From contig JAJDBF010000070.1 of the NCBI GenBank assembly GCA_029261535.1, positions 62,001 through 126,000 of the forward strand: a stretch of 64,000 nt of DNA, read 5' to 3'. Made by a program: the position numbers and the translations under genes. Under the pieces are notes generated by a model, which was given only the letters and a program-made list of their open reading frames with translations, ran no database searches and had not been told where the DNA came from. The DNA comes from Nitrospinaceae bacterium. GTDB taxonomy: Bacteria > Nitrospinota > Nitrospinia > Nitrospinales > Nitrospinaceae. Shown here one piece after another: positions 1-8,724 of this stretch (positions are counted from its first letter, which is position 1; each line of letters begins with the position of its first letter).

Positions 1-424
1 CTCCATCATCACCTTGCACTCGAAGGATGTCGACAATTTCAGCCTGGGAACCGATGAAGACAGGAACGGCGAGGAAGTGGTGGCCACGGTACAAATAGCC
101 AATCACTTCATCACCAGAGTCTTTGGGTTGGGTAACTTTGCTTTTGATGATGGGGTCGCTGTCAACACACCTGACCGCGGATACATAGAGGGTTTCGCCG
201 ATGATGCGAACAGTGAAGTGACCAGCCTGATTTCCTATGCTTCTGCCGCACGATCCAAACTGTTGGTTGTCCAAAATGGGGGAACTCTGGCCACCGGCGG
301 CACCGCTCCGGCACGTCGCGCTTATCTAGGCATGCGCGAATACCGTGAGGGAGGAAGAGTTCTCAACAATAACGGACTCAAACTGTTCAACCGCACGCTG
401 GCCTGGGCGGCCGGACTGGATTAA
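1..424 (+). CDS. C-terminal part of a surface/pilus-associated protein (5' end outside window)
   Basis: The frame is open from base 2 to the stop at 422-424, so the first internal TTG is unlikely to be the true start and the gene begins outside the window. The visible ~140 residues are soluble, without Cys, and end in a ...NRTLAWAAGLD tail. I do not recognise a family. The stop is followed directly by the ATG of the PilX-like gene, so the two are probably co-transcribed and translationally coupled. That context suggests an exported protein belonging to the pilus system. Function is unassigned. Confidence 0.6.
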   Translation, partial: SIITLHSKDVDNFSLGTDEDRNGEEVVATVQIANHFITRVFGLGNFAFDDGVAVNTPDRGYIEGFADDANSEVTSLISYASAARSKLLVVQNGGTLATGGTAPARRAYLGMREYREGGRVLNNNGLKLFNRTLAWAAGLD

Positions 425-2218
425 ATGATGAAACTACATCACCATCTAAAAAATGAATCGGGTATCGCCACCCTCCTCATGGTGGTCGCCGGGCTGGTCA
501 TCGTCGCCATAGTCGGGATGAATTTCATCATTGAACAACAGAACAAGCATAGCGGATCAGCCGTGACGGTCAACGCCGAGCAAGCACAAGCCAACGCCGA
601 AGCGGGTTACCGCTATGCCACTAAATGCTTGACCGGTAGTGATGCCGGATGCCGCTGCAACGATGTCGGGGCCAATGGCTGCACAGACTGGCCCAACATG
701 CTGGCCTTCGCCCCCGTCACCCTAGGTTCGGGGAACTTTACGGTAACCTTCAACAACTTAGCCAATTGTTCAATCGGCATCACCTCCGTTGGAACCGTCA
801 ACAACACGCGCCGGACCATCAACAACATCCTGTCGCGCAACGCTATCGGTGGCGCAGTGGGAACGGTGACCGTTGCCAACCCGCAGGCCGTATTAGGCCC
901 TTTTATCCCACTTATTTCCGTTTTAAATCGACAGGAAGCCCAGGAACTTTCCAATAACAACAACACCGTCACTGAAAACAATTACGTTGTGCCCGCCGGA
1001 AACAATCTGGTACTGGTCGTACTAGCAGGAGGCACGGGAAATGGCAACAAACTGCCTACAGGGGTCACCTTCGGCGGTGTCCCGATGATTTTGGCAGACC
1101 AAAGGCAACATGGCGGGGGAGGTAATGACCGGAATGGTGTCGCGCAATATTATTTAGACGTTACTGCGGGTCAGGTCGGAGATATAGTCGTGACTTATGC
1201 GGGAAACAACCGGAATCGGACGCTGGTTGCTGTGACACTGACCAATGCACTTTCTCCTCCAGAAAACACAGAGAACGACCGTGAACGGGATGATGATATT
1301 AGAGACAGCATTACGACTCTTACCACTAACGCCATGGTCATCAGCACGGCTTACGCCAATCGCGACCAAGATGCCTTTGCCATTGGCACTGGCCACATAG
1401 AAATCACTGCGCCAAATACCCCAAACGGCGAAGCTGAAGCAGGCATGGGGCGTCGACAAGCAGGGGCACCAGGCAACGTTAACAATATTGGGTTTGATAA
1501 TAATATCAATAACACCCGCTGGGTCATGGCCCTGGCTTCCTACCCTCATGCCAACCGGACCATCTCAATGAATTATACAGTACCTGCCGGAGCCAACCAG
1601 ATTCTGGTGGTGGTCGCAGGTGCCGAGGATGGGATTGCCCCTGTCAGTGCCGGCGGTCCCCTTCCCACCAATGCCACATTTAACGGAATTCCTATGAACC
1701 TTGTGAATAACCGTCTCGTTCCTTTACCTGCCGCTGCTGTTTTTTCAGCTGGACTTGGAATGTTCTGGGTCGCGGTAAATACTGGAGACACAGGTACAAT
1801 CACAGCGACCTATGCTGATAGCAGTATCGATAACAAAACCCTACACGCCTACACATTAAATAATGCCACTGGACCACCAGAAAGAATTGTTGGAAATATC
1901 AGCACCAGTAGCCCAAATATAATTGCCCCCTTTACCAATACCCTGACTGCGGGGGCCATGATTGCCAGCGGAGGTTACCAGGGGGAAAACACCTTCACCG
2001 CGCCACTAGCACCACTACCAGTTGCCGGAACCCATGTGATTCCGCCGGGGATGCTTATATCCGCTGCTTCATCAACCGGTGTCATGGGCAATCGCCCGGT
2101 ACTGGTTGCAGAGACCCCCATTGACATTGGCTGGAATGCCAACTTCAACCGGATGGCCCTCATCCTCGCCTCTTTTGCACCCTCCGGTGGCGGCGGACTC
2201 TGCACAAACCTCCCATAA
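425..2218 (+). CDS. PilX-like type IV pilus assembly protein with two repeated beta-rich domains
   Basis: 597 residues. The N-terminus has a short positively charged leader (HHHLKNESGIA) followed by a hydrophobic helix (about residues 15-37), as in PilX-type pilus proteins. It then carries a small Cys-containing region (KCLTGSDAGCRCNDVGANGC). Two similar domains follow, at about residues 180-290 and 378-490. Each begins with a Y-x-VPAG-(A)N-x-(I)LVVV(L)AG strand and ends with an ATYA/VTYAG...VTLTNA-PPE segment, so an internal duplication is visible. The gene starts directly after the previous stop and leads into the pilMNOPQ-like genes. It is probably a pilus-tip or pilus-associated adhesin-like subunit; the beta-domain function is inferred. 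Confidence 0.65.
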   Translation: MMKLHHHLKNESGIATLLMVVAGLVIVAIVGMNFIIEQQNKHSGSAVTVNAEQAQANAEAGYRYATKCLTGSDAGCRCNDVGANGCTDWPNMLAFAPVTLGSGNFTVTFNNLANCSIGITSVGTVNNTRRTINNILSRNAIGGAVGTVTVANPQAVLGPFIPLISVLNRQEAQELSNNNNTVTENNYVVPAGNNLVLVVLAGGTGNGNKLPTGVTFGGVPMILADQRQHGGGGNDRNGVAQYYLDVTAGQVGDIVVTYAGNNRNRTLVAVTLTNALSPPENTENDRERDDDIRDSITTLTTNAMVISTAYANRDQDAFAIGTGHIEITAPNTPNGEAEAGMGRRQAGAPGNVNNIGFDNNINNTRWVMALASYPHANRTISMNYTVPAGANQILVVVAGAEDGIAPVSAGGPLPTNATFNGIPMNLVNNRLVPLPAAAVFSAGLGMFWVAVNTGDTGTITATYADSSIDNKTLHAYTLNNATGPPERIVGNISTSSPNIIAPFTNTLTAGAMIASGGYQGENTFTAPLAPLPVAGTHVIPPGMLISAASSTGVMGNRPVLVAETPIDIGWNANFNRMALILASFAPSGGGGLCTNLP

Positions 2219-2333
2219 CTTATTGAAATTTGAACGCTTATTTTCTCCTATTGAGTAGACACAGGAAAATCCCTGTGACATAATTTAAGGGAGTGTGCTA
2301 AGTGTCCAAATTTTCAACAGGTTAAGGTTATCC

Positions 2334-4073
2334 ATGGCAGGACAAGGCGAAAAATCAATCGGGCTGGATATCGGCTCGACCGCGATCAAACTGGTGGAGG
2401 TGAAACGGAAGGGTGACGGTTTCCAGATCACCAAATTCGCGCATTGTCCTATTCCGCCTGAGTGCCACGGTCGTGACGATAAAATCGCCGACCTGATCCG
2501 CAATCTGTTTCACAGCAAGAAAATCAAAAGTAAAAAAGTCTACCTCGCGGTCAGTGGCTCGAATGTCGCCATCCGCCGTGCCACTCTGCCAAAAATGCCG
2601 CCCGCTGAACTTCCTGAGGCCATCAAGTGGGATGCGCAGGAAGAAATCATGTTTCCGCTCGACAACGCCGCCATCGACTATTACGTCACCGCAGAAAAGA
2701 TGGAAGGCGGCAGTCCATTTCTCGACATGGTGACGGTCATCGCCGAAGGGGCGTACATCCGGCGACAGGTCGAACTGGTTAAAAGCGCAGGATTGCAACT
2801 GATTGGCATCAACGCTTTCCCGCTCGCTTTGATGGCCTACGACAACACGGTCAATCAGGCGACAGAGGGAGGCGGGGTTACCGGTTATATCGACATGGGG
2901 GCTGAACGCACCCGCATCTACTTCGCCTCCGGCGGCGACCTGCTGTTCTTCCGCGAAATCCCGAGCGGTGGGCAAAATGTTACTGAAGCACTGATGGAGC
3001 CGTTTGAAGATGCCGACGGCAGGCGCATCGTGCTGGAAGAAAGCCGGGCGCAAGAAATTAAACTGGAATATGGTCTACCGGAGGAAGGAGCAACTGGCGG
3101 CACATCGGAGGGAATCACCTTCGAGGATTTGCTCGACCGCATGCTCCCGGTACTCAACAAACAGGCGGAAGAACTTTACCGGTCGGTGGAATACTTCAAA
3201 AACCTGTTCAAACGCGATGACATCTCACGGCTCACCATCTCCGGCGGTGCGGGCGGACTGAAAGGGTTCTACCGGTTCCTGTCGGATATGCTGGAGCTCC
3301 GGATCGAGCAGTTCAATCCACTCATCCAGTCGACTCCTCCTGTAGCCGGAATCACCGAAGAAGAAGCGCACATGCTGGGGCCCAGCCTGACAGCGGCAAC
3401 GGGTCTTGGCATCGGGACTTCGGCCAAAATCAACCTGCTACCTGAAGAATTCCGGCCTTCCATCAAGAAAGATTTGATCAAGCTGGCGCGGGTCGCCATT
3501 GTGCCGCTGATTCTGACTGGGTTGGTACTGTACAGCGGTCATATTCGCGGAAAGGTCAAAGACCGGCAAACCGTATTGCAAGCGTCGCGACAGCAATTGA
3601 CCCAGCTCCAGCAAACCCTGCAACAACTGGAATTGCCGAAGCAGGAGTTGGCCCGATTGGAAACACAGAAATCCCTGCTACAAAATAAAATGGGCGCGAT
3701 GCCCCTCGGCTCCGAGAAGGGTGTCGATTTCCCCCTGATATTTGAGGAGCTGGCACGGCGCATGCCCGGCAATGCCTCTCTGGAAAAAGTGAGCTTCATG
3801 CCAGCCTCCGGCGACCCGGAGGATGGGGACGATGAAAATGAAGATTCCGGTCAATGGCTACCCCTGAAAATTGAAGGACAAGTATTTGGCGATGAAGTGC
3901 AGACACTGGCGACACTGGAAATCATGATCCAGCGTCTTGAAAAATCCTTCCTGTTTTCACGGATTCAACTGTCGGAATCGGTCGCTCTCGATGGCAGTCT
4001 GTACAGCCAGGCCGGATTGAGATTCAAGCTGATTGGATACCCTGCGGAACGCGGACAGGAAATGCCTTTATAA
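2334..4073 (+). CDS. pilM: Fused PilM-PilN type IV pilus inner-membrane assembly protein
   Basis: 579 residues from the ATG at 2334, preceded by AAGG 7 bases upstream; a GTG at 2295 is in frame but poorly placed. The N-terminal half is a PilM/FtsA-like actin-fold ATPase: KSIGLDIGSTAIKLVEVK near residue 8, GYIDMGAERTRI in the middle and an ISGGAGGLKGF motif near residue 305. After about residue 385 comes one transmembrane helix (LARVAIVPLILTGLVLYSGHI), a coiled coil and a PilN-like periplasmic domain. PilM normally sits in the cytoplasm bound to the PilN tail; here both are one polypeptide. Followed by pilO. Confident for the family, moderate for the PilN part. Confidence 0.85.
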   Translation: MAGQGEKSIGLDIGSTAIKLVEVKRKGDGFQITKFAHCPIPPECHGRDDKIADLIRNLFHSKKIKSKKVYLAVSGSNVAIRRATLPKMPPAELPEAIKWDAQEEIMFPLDNAAIDYYVTAEKMEGGSPFLDMVTVIAEGAYIRRQVELVKSAGLQLIGINAFPLALMAYDNTVNQATEGGGVTGYIDMGAERTRIYFASGGDLLFFREIPSGGQNVTEALMEPFEDADGRRIVLEESRAQEIKLEYGLPEEGATGGTSEGITFEDLLDRMLPVLNKQAEELYRSVEYFKNLFKRDDISRLTISGGAGGLKGFYRFLSDMLELRIEQFNPLIQSTPPVAGITEEEAHMLGPSLTAATGLGIGTSAKINLLPEEFRPSIKKDLIKLARVAIVPLILTGLVLYSGHIRGKVKDRQTVLQASRQQLTQLQQTLQQLELPKQELARLETQKSLLQNKMGAMPLGSEKGVDFPLIFEELARRMPGNASLEKVSFMPASGDPEDGDDENEDSGQWLPLKIEGQVFGDEVQTLATLEIMIQRLEKSFLFSRIQLSESVALDGSLYSQAGLRFKLIGYPAERGQEMPL

Positions 4074-4106
4074 AATAGTTCGTTTTGAATTGACGGAGAA
4101 TGCATC

Positions 4107-4682
4107 TTGGCAAGCCCACTAGAAAAATTATCCCTACGCGAAAAAATCATACTCGGAGTGGTCGGGGTTGTGGTCGTTGGGGTCGGCTATGTCCATTTTG
4201 AATTTGACCCGCAGACGAAAAACCTGCAAAAGGTCAACACCCAGGTCAGTCAGGTACAAAATGAGATAGACAGCTATCGGCAGGCGGTGGCGGGATTGCG
4301 CGGACAAAATATTCCGCGAAAAATTCAGATGGCGCGTGGAGACATCGTGCGCATGCAGGATGAGTTGCAGTTTTTCCAGACCCGCATGTCCGGCGAAGTT
4401 CAGGATGTGATCGGAGTTCTCAAACGACAGGCAAAAAAGCACGGCATCAGGTTGAAATCCATCAATAGCGAAGAAAGTTCTGTTGGCGGGCAATACCTGC
4501 AATACCGGCGGGTGGAGATTCACCTCAGGATGGAATCCGGCTATTCTGGAATCGGCAATTTTATAAGAGCACTGGAGGAAGTCCCGGCAATTCTGGCGAT
4601 CCAGAATCTTGAAGTTCTGCGCGAACAAAATGTACTCCCCAGACTGAGTACCAGCATGACCCTGCGTCTTTTTGTGATTTAG
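4107..4682 (+). CDS. pilO: PilO-like type IV pilus assembly protein
   Basis: 191 residues. The start is a TTG at 4107 with GGAG at 4095-4098; the ATG at 4100 is out of frame. There is a short cytoplasmic N-terminus, one transmembrane helix (about residues 12-32, IILGVVGVVVVGVGYVHF), a coiled coil (about 38-95) and a C-terminal ferredoxin-like periplasmic domain ending SMTLRLFVI. This is the PilO layout: the protein pairs with PilN in the inner membrane and aligns the pilus machine with the secretin. It follows the PilM-PilN fusion by 33 bases and precedes the PilP-like gene. Confidence 0.8.
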   Translation: MASPLEKLSLREKIILGVVGVVVVGVGYVHFEFDPQTKNLQKVNTQVSQVQNEIDSYRQAVAGLRGQNIPRKIQMARGDIVRMQDELQFFQTRMSGEVQDVIGVLKRQAKKHGIRLKSINSEESSVGGQYLQYRRVEIHLRMESGYSGIGNFIRALEEVPAILAIQNLEVLREQNVLPRLSTSMTLRLFVI

Positions 4683-4760
4683 ACCGGAGAGCGTACCCGG
4701 TCCTCCTCCGGATAATGGTTGTATGTATTCCTTGCGAATGAACAAACGATTGGGAATGAG

Positions 4761-5129
4761 ATGACACTATTCAGTCCATTAAAATTAATTTTTCCTGTAG
4801 CTCTTTTGAGCGTCTTGATTTTCAATTCCTCCGCGTGGGCGGAAAAAGGCCGGGCCAATCCCTTTGCACTGCCTTCCGGGATTGAGTACAAGGGCCGCCA
4901 ACTGCCCTCAGCCAACGATCTGGCCTTGCAAGCCGTGGTCGAGGGAAAAACCCGGCGGGTGGCCACCATTAATAATCGCAATTATCTGGTGGGCGATCTT
5001 GTCCATGGTCGGAAAATTGTGGAAATCAACGCCAACCATGTGGTCCTGGCCGAAGGAACCCAATTTGTCAGATTAAACCTTAAACGACGACCCTTCTCCA
5101 TCCGCGTCACCCCCACCGCCTCCAGGTAG
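4761..5129 (+). CDS. PilP-like periplasmic pilus assembly protein
   Basis: 122 residues from the ATG at 4761. A Sec signal peptide (about 1-27, ending NSSAWA) leads into KGRANPFALPSGIEYKG. Proteins of the PilP/MshK type typically have an NPF...P motif there, followed by a small beta domain (ALQAVVEGKTRRVATIN...YLVGD.V.G.KIVEI...VVLAEG) like the HR domain that contacts PilN/PilO and the secretin. No lipobox Cys is visible. An in-frame TTG at 4719 would put a charged extension in front of the signal peptide, so the internal ATG is preferred. The position between pilO and the secretin supports the call. Confidence 0.65.
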   Translation: MTLFSPLKLIFPVALLSVLIFNSSAWAEKGRANPFALPSGIEYKGRQLPSANDLALQAVVEGKTRRVATINNRNYLVGDLVHGRKIVEINANHVVLAEGTQFVRLNLKRRPFSIRVTPTASR

Positions 5130-5192
5130 ATTTCCCCCCTCATACCCCACCCTTCTGGATTCGCTCTAAATCGTTATTTTTCAAAGATACTT

Positions 5193-5222
5193 TTGGACAT
5201 AAGATGCTGTTTGGTGTAAGAT
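5193..5222 (+). promoter_or_regulatory. Possible sigma-70 promoter ahead of the secretin gene
   Basis: TTGGAC (5193-5198), an 18-bp spacer and TAAGAT (5217-5222) lie in an AT-rich gap, 42 bp before the secretin ATG. This is the only sizeable gap (135 bp) within the pilus operon, so an internal promoter is plausible. The call rests on the motif alone. Confidence 0.4.
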
Positions 5223-5264
5223 AATTTAGTTAAATTTATATAAATTTAATATGACTACAGGCAA

Positions 5265-7148
5265 ATGACAATTCAGTTTAAAAAAATTGCCCTGCTGGTC
5301 CTGTTTTTCGGTCTGTCTTCGTGTGCCTCCATGCAGAACGCAGAGACCGTGACTCAGCCTCAGCCTCTCGAAACGGTCGAGGCTCAACCCCCGGCTAAAC
5401 AGCGTCCGAATGTTGTCGGACCGGGAGGAGACAGCCAGGAATTATTGATGCCACAAACGGATTTTGTCCCCGGTGAAGAACCTGTATCTCCCATCGTCGA
5501 CGAGACCCAGGCCGCCGAAGAAAAAACCGTCGAACGTGAAGGTCCGCTGTTTTCTCTTTCCGCTCAGGATGTGGAAGTGAAAACTGTCCTGCTGGCACTT
5601 GCCAAGGAAATCGAACAAAATATCATCATCGAACCGGGTGTCTCCAAAAAAGTGACTGTCGACCTGAAAGATGTCACGCTCAAGGAAGCTCTCGACAACC
5701 TCCTGCACCCGCAACGATTGAGTTGGCGGTTGGAAGGCGATTTCATTCACGTCCTTGCGCAAAAAATGGAAACCCGGCTGTTTCGGATGAATTACATCAT
5801 CACCCGGCGGCAGGGTGTGAGCAACCTGCAAGCGACCAGTGGACAGGGCACCGCGAGTAGCACCTCCATTGGATCCAGCGGAGGAGGCTCCGGAAGCCTC
5901 AACACCGGCACTGCTGGCACAGGCTCAGGGGGTAATTCGGGCACCGGGTCTGGCAGAACATTTAACAGCCTGTTCACCTCAGAAGAAACCGATCTTTGGA
6001 GAGAAATTTTCTTTGGGCTCAAACGGCTGGTCACCGATGCCAGTACCCAATCGGATCGACCGGACATCACGCAACAGGGGGCATCGGGTGGACTGGGTGC
6101 TTCCACGGGAATCGGCGGTGTATCCCAAAGCCAGGATGCAGAAACGGGCAGTGAGATTGGCGCGGTAGACGAAACGGCAAACCAAGCGATCCCGGTACCC
6201 AAAGAAAAAGGATTTTTCACGATCAACCGGCAAGCGGGTCTCATCGTGATCAAGGACTACCCGGATATCCTGATTAAAATTGCGGAATTTCTGGAAGCGG
6301 TGGAAGGCTCGTCTCAACGGCAGGTATTCATCCTTGCAAAAATTCTGGAAGTCAATCTGCGCGACGAATTCAAACTGGGCATCGACTGGAGCCAGGTATC
6401 CCCGATCAATATCCTGCATGACAACGAACGAGGGATAAACCAGCAGTTAGGTAATACGTTCAACCTGAGCAAATCAGCGACAACCCCGCTGGGAACTATT
6501 CTTCAGGGTTCGGCCGGATTTTTCTACGGGCTCAGCAACACCCAACTCAACATCATGATAGATGCTCTGGGTAAGCAAGGTAATGTCAGCGTCTTGTCCA
6601 GCCCGAAAATCGCCACACTCAACAATCAGCGTGCGGTGATCAAAGTCGGCACGGAGGATGTATTCTTTATCCCTCAGGTCGTGACCGCCTCCCAGACCGG
6701 GACCCAGACCACCACCTTCATTCCTTCTTCGCTGACAATCGGCATCGTGCTCGATGTATTGCCGCAGATCAGTGAAGATGGGCAAGTCATGATGAACATC
6801 AACACCAGCATCTCTGAAAAGTCGGGAGAGCGGGTCTCGCCGGACGGACGCAATCGAATCCCGATCCTCGATGTCCGTGAATCCAACAGTGTGGTGCTGG
6901 CCGAGTCTGGACAAACCATCGTCATCGGTGGCTTGATGAAAAATCGAAAATCTAAAAACCAAAACCAGGTGCCTCTGCTGGGCGATATTCCGCTTCTCGG
7001 GCGCCTGTTTCAACACGAACAAGATGTCGATGCCAAAACAGAACTGGTCATCATGTTGACACCTCAAGTCATGGCGGGAAAAGCTATTGACGAGCGACTC
7101 AAAAAGGAAGAGCAGAGACTACAGAAATTTGTTCTTCCAAAAAGTTAA
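5265..7148 (+). CDS. mshL: Type IV pilus / MSHA secretin (MshL/PilQ family) lipoprotein
   Basis: 627 residues. The N-terminus is a lipoprotein signal with a LSSC lipobox (Cys at about residue 20). An STN domain (about residues 95-150, SLSAQDVEVKTVLLALAKEI...VTLKEALDNLL) follows. Next is a long Gly/Ser-rich insert (about 190-240 and 265-290), then an N1-like domain (SQRQVFILAKILEVNLRDEFKLGIDW) and the C-terminal secretin barrel (VLSSPKIATLNNQRAVIKVG...VVLAESGQTIVIGGLMK...PLLGDIPLLGRLF). It forms the outer-membrane pore for the pilus. The neighbours (PilMNOP upstream, MshM/MshN-like downstream) favour the MshL subgroup over PilQ. The ATG at 5265 has a weak ribosome-binding site. Confidence 0.88.
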   Translation: MTIQFKKIALLVLFFGLSSCASMQNAETVTQPQPLETVEAQPPAKQRPNVVGPGGDSQELLMPQTDFVPGEEPVSPIVDETQAAEEKTVEREGPLFSLSAQDVEVKTVLLALAKEIEQNIIIEPGVSKKVTVDLKDVTLKEALDNLLHPQRLSWRLEGDFIHVLAQKMETRLFRMNYIITRRQGVSNLQATSGQGTASSTSIGSSGGGSGSLNTGTAGTGSGGNSGTGSGRTFNSLFTSEETDLWREIFFGLKRLVTDASTQSDRPDITQQGASGGLGASTGIGGVSQSQDAETGSEIGAVDETANQAIPVPKEKGFFTINRQAGLIVIKDYPDILIKIAEFLEAVEGSSQRQVFILAKILEVNLRDEFKLGIDWSQVSPINILHDNERGINQQLGNTFNLSKSATTPLGTILQGSAGFFYGLSNTQLNIMIDALGKQGNVSVLSSPKIATLNNQRAVIKVGTEDVFFIPQVVTASQTGTQTTTFIPSSLTIGIVLDVLPQISEDGQVMMNINTSISEKSGERVSPDGRNRIPILDVRESNSVVLAESGQTIVIGGLMKNRKSKNQNQVPLLGDIPLLGRLFQHEQDVDAKTELVIMLTPQVMAGKAIDERLKKEEQRLQKFVLPKS

Positions 7149-7187
7149 TTTCAATTTAACAGAGCGAATCATTTTTCACGGACGACT

Positions 7188-8711
7188 ATGTACGAAGCTT
7201 TTTATAATTTCAGGGAAAAACCGTTCAACCTGACGCCAGACCCGAAGTACCTGTACTTCAGCAAGCATCATCAGGGGGCCATGGACCACATGCTTTATGG
7301 AATTCGCGAGCGTGAAGGGTTCATCGTGATCCTGGGCGGGATCGGAGCTGGCAAAACCACATTGAGCCGGTGTCTGCTCAACCGACTGGATAAGAATATC
7401 CAGGTGGCACTCATCGTCAACCCCATGCTGTCAGATGTCGATCTGCTCCGCACCCTGATGCATGATCTTCGCATCAACCCGGCTTATGAAATGGCGGCAA
7501 TGCCCTCCCGACCGAGGCGGATTGATGATGGTGAGGAGTCGGCTAGCGAAAACTCCACCAGTGAAACAGACCAGGCAAATCCTGACTGGGTCAACCGCGC
7601 CACCAAAAAAGAACTGCTCGATGCTCTCAATCATTTTCTGCTGGAGCAACACGCCAAGGGCGGCGGGACAGTTGTCATCATCGATGAAGCACAAAAACTG
7701 ACTCTCGAGGTGATGGAAGAGTTACGGATGTTGTCCAATCTGGAAACTGAAAAAGAAAAGTTACTGCAGATAATCTTTATTGGGCAAAAAGAGCTGGAAG
7801 AAAAACTCAAGTCACCGGAACTGAAACAACTGCGCCAGCGGATTTCAATACAGTATGAATTGCAACCGTTGTCCCTCGAAGAGACGCAAAATTATATCGA
7901 CCACCGAATTCTGATTGCCTGTGGTACAGCACGCACCACTTTCACCAACGGTGCCTTAAAAGAAATCCATAATTATTCCAAAGGCTATCCACGCCTGATC
8001 AATCTGGTGTGTGACCGGGCCCTGCTCGGCGGATTCAATGCCAAGGTCGACAGGATCGAAGCGAAATACGTCCGCAAGGGCATACGCAGTCTGCTTGGTG
8101 AAGAAGGAAAGGAATTTTTCATCAAGCGTTTTTTAAAGGAGCGTCTGCCGGTTGCCGTCTCCATTCTATTTTTTTTAGCAGGATTGGTCTTCTTTGTTGG
8201 CGGCGGAAAAGGCGGATTGCCGCGACTGCAGAACTGGGTCCAGACACAATGGCAAAAAACGTTTCCGGAAAAAAGTGTATCTTCCCTTTCAGCCGCAAGC
8301 TCAGCATTTAAAGCGGTCAAGGTCGAGGTTCCCGTCTCCACTTCCTCGTTGAAACCCACAGAGCCGGAAAATACGGAACAGGAAACGGTGGTCACTATAC
8401 CAACTCCTGAAACATCGGTGGTCTCTTCAGGCAAACAAACAGTGTCTGTTCTGACACCGCAAACCGGAGGCGGGTATTACCGGATACAGGTGCATTCCTC
8501 GAAGAAAAAGAAGGATGCCAAAGCACTCATTGCTGACCTGGAAAAAGAAGGCTATGCCTCGTTCCTTAAAGAAGTCCGGTCCACAGGCAAACCCTGGTAT
8601 GTAGTTTACGTCGGTCCTTACGATGCACTGGACAAGGCCCGCATTCACTTGAATGCATTGAAATTCTCAGGCCGCACGCCGATTCTCCTTTCCATCAGCC
8701 GGTCCGGATAA
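7188..8711 (+). CDS. mshM: MshM/ExeA-like AAA ATPase with C-terminal SPOR domain
   Basis: 507 residues. It opens with MYEAFYNFREKPFNLTPDPKYLYFSKHH, the signature of the ExeA/GspA/MshM family. Walker A is GGIGAGKTT (about residue 50), Walker B is VVIIDEAQ (about 163), and sensor/arginine motifs include QLRQRISIQYEL. A transmembrane helix (about residues 322-345, LPVAVSILFFLAGLVFFVGG) is followed by a periplasmic linker and a SPOR-like domain (about 425-505, GGYYRIQVHSSKKKKDAKALI...PWYVVYVGPY). ExeA-type ATPases help insert secretins through peptidoglycan; the SPOR domain fits peptidoglycan binding. The gene starts 39 bases after the secretin stop. Confidence 0.85.
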   Translation: MYEAFYNFREKPFNLTPDPKYLYFSKHHQGAMDHMLYGIREREGFIVILGGIGAGKTTLSRCLLNRLDKNIQVALIVNPMLSDVDLLRTLMHDLRINPAYEMAAMPSRPRRIDDGEESASENSTSETDQANPDWVNRATKKELLDALNHFLLEQHAKGGGTVVIIDEAQKLTLEVMEELRMLSNLETEKEKLLQIIFIGQKELEEKLKSPELKQLRQRISIQYELQPLSLEETQNYIDHRILIACGTARTTFTNGALKEIHNYSKGYPRLINLVCDRALLGGFNAKVDRIEAKYVRKGIRSLLGEEGKEFFIKRFLKERLPVAVSILFFLAGLVFFVGGGKGGLPRLQNWVQTQWQKTFPEKSVSSLSAASSAFKAVKVEVPVSTSSLKPTEPENTEQETVVTIPTPETSVVSSGKQTVSVLTPQTGGGYYRIQVHSSKKKKDAKALIADLEKEGYASFLKEVRSTGKPWYVVYVGPYDALDKARIHLNALKFSGRTPILLSISRSG

Positions 8712-8724
8712 CAGGAGGATTATT

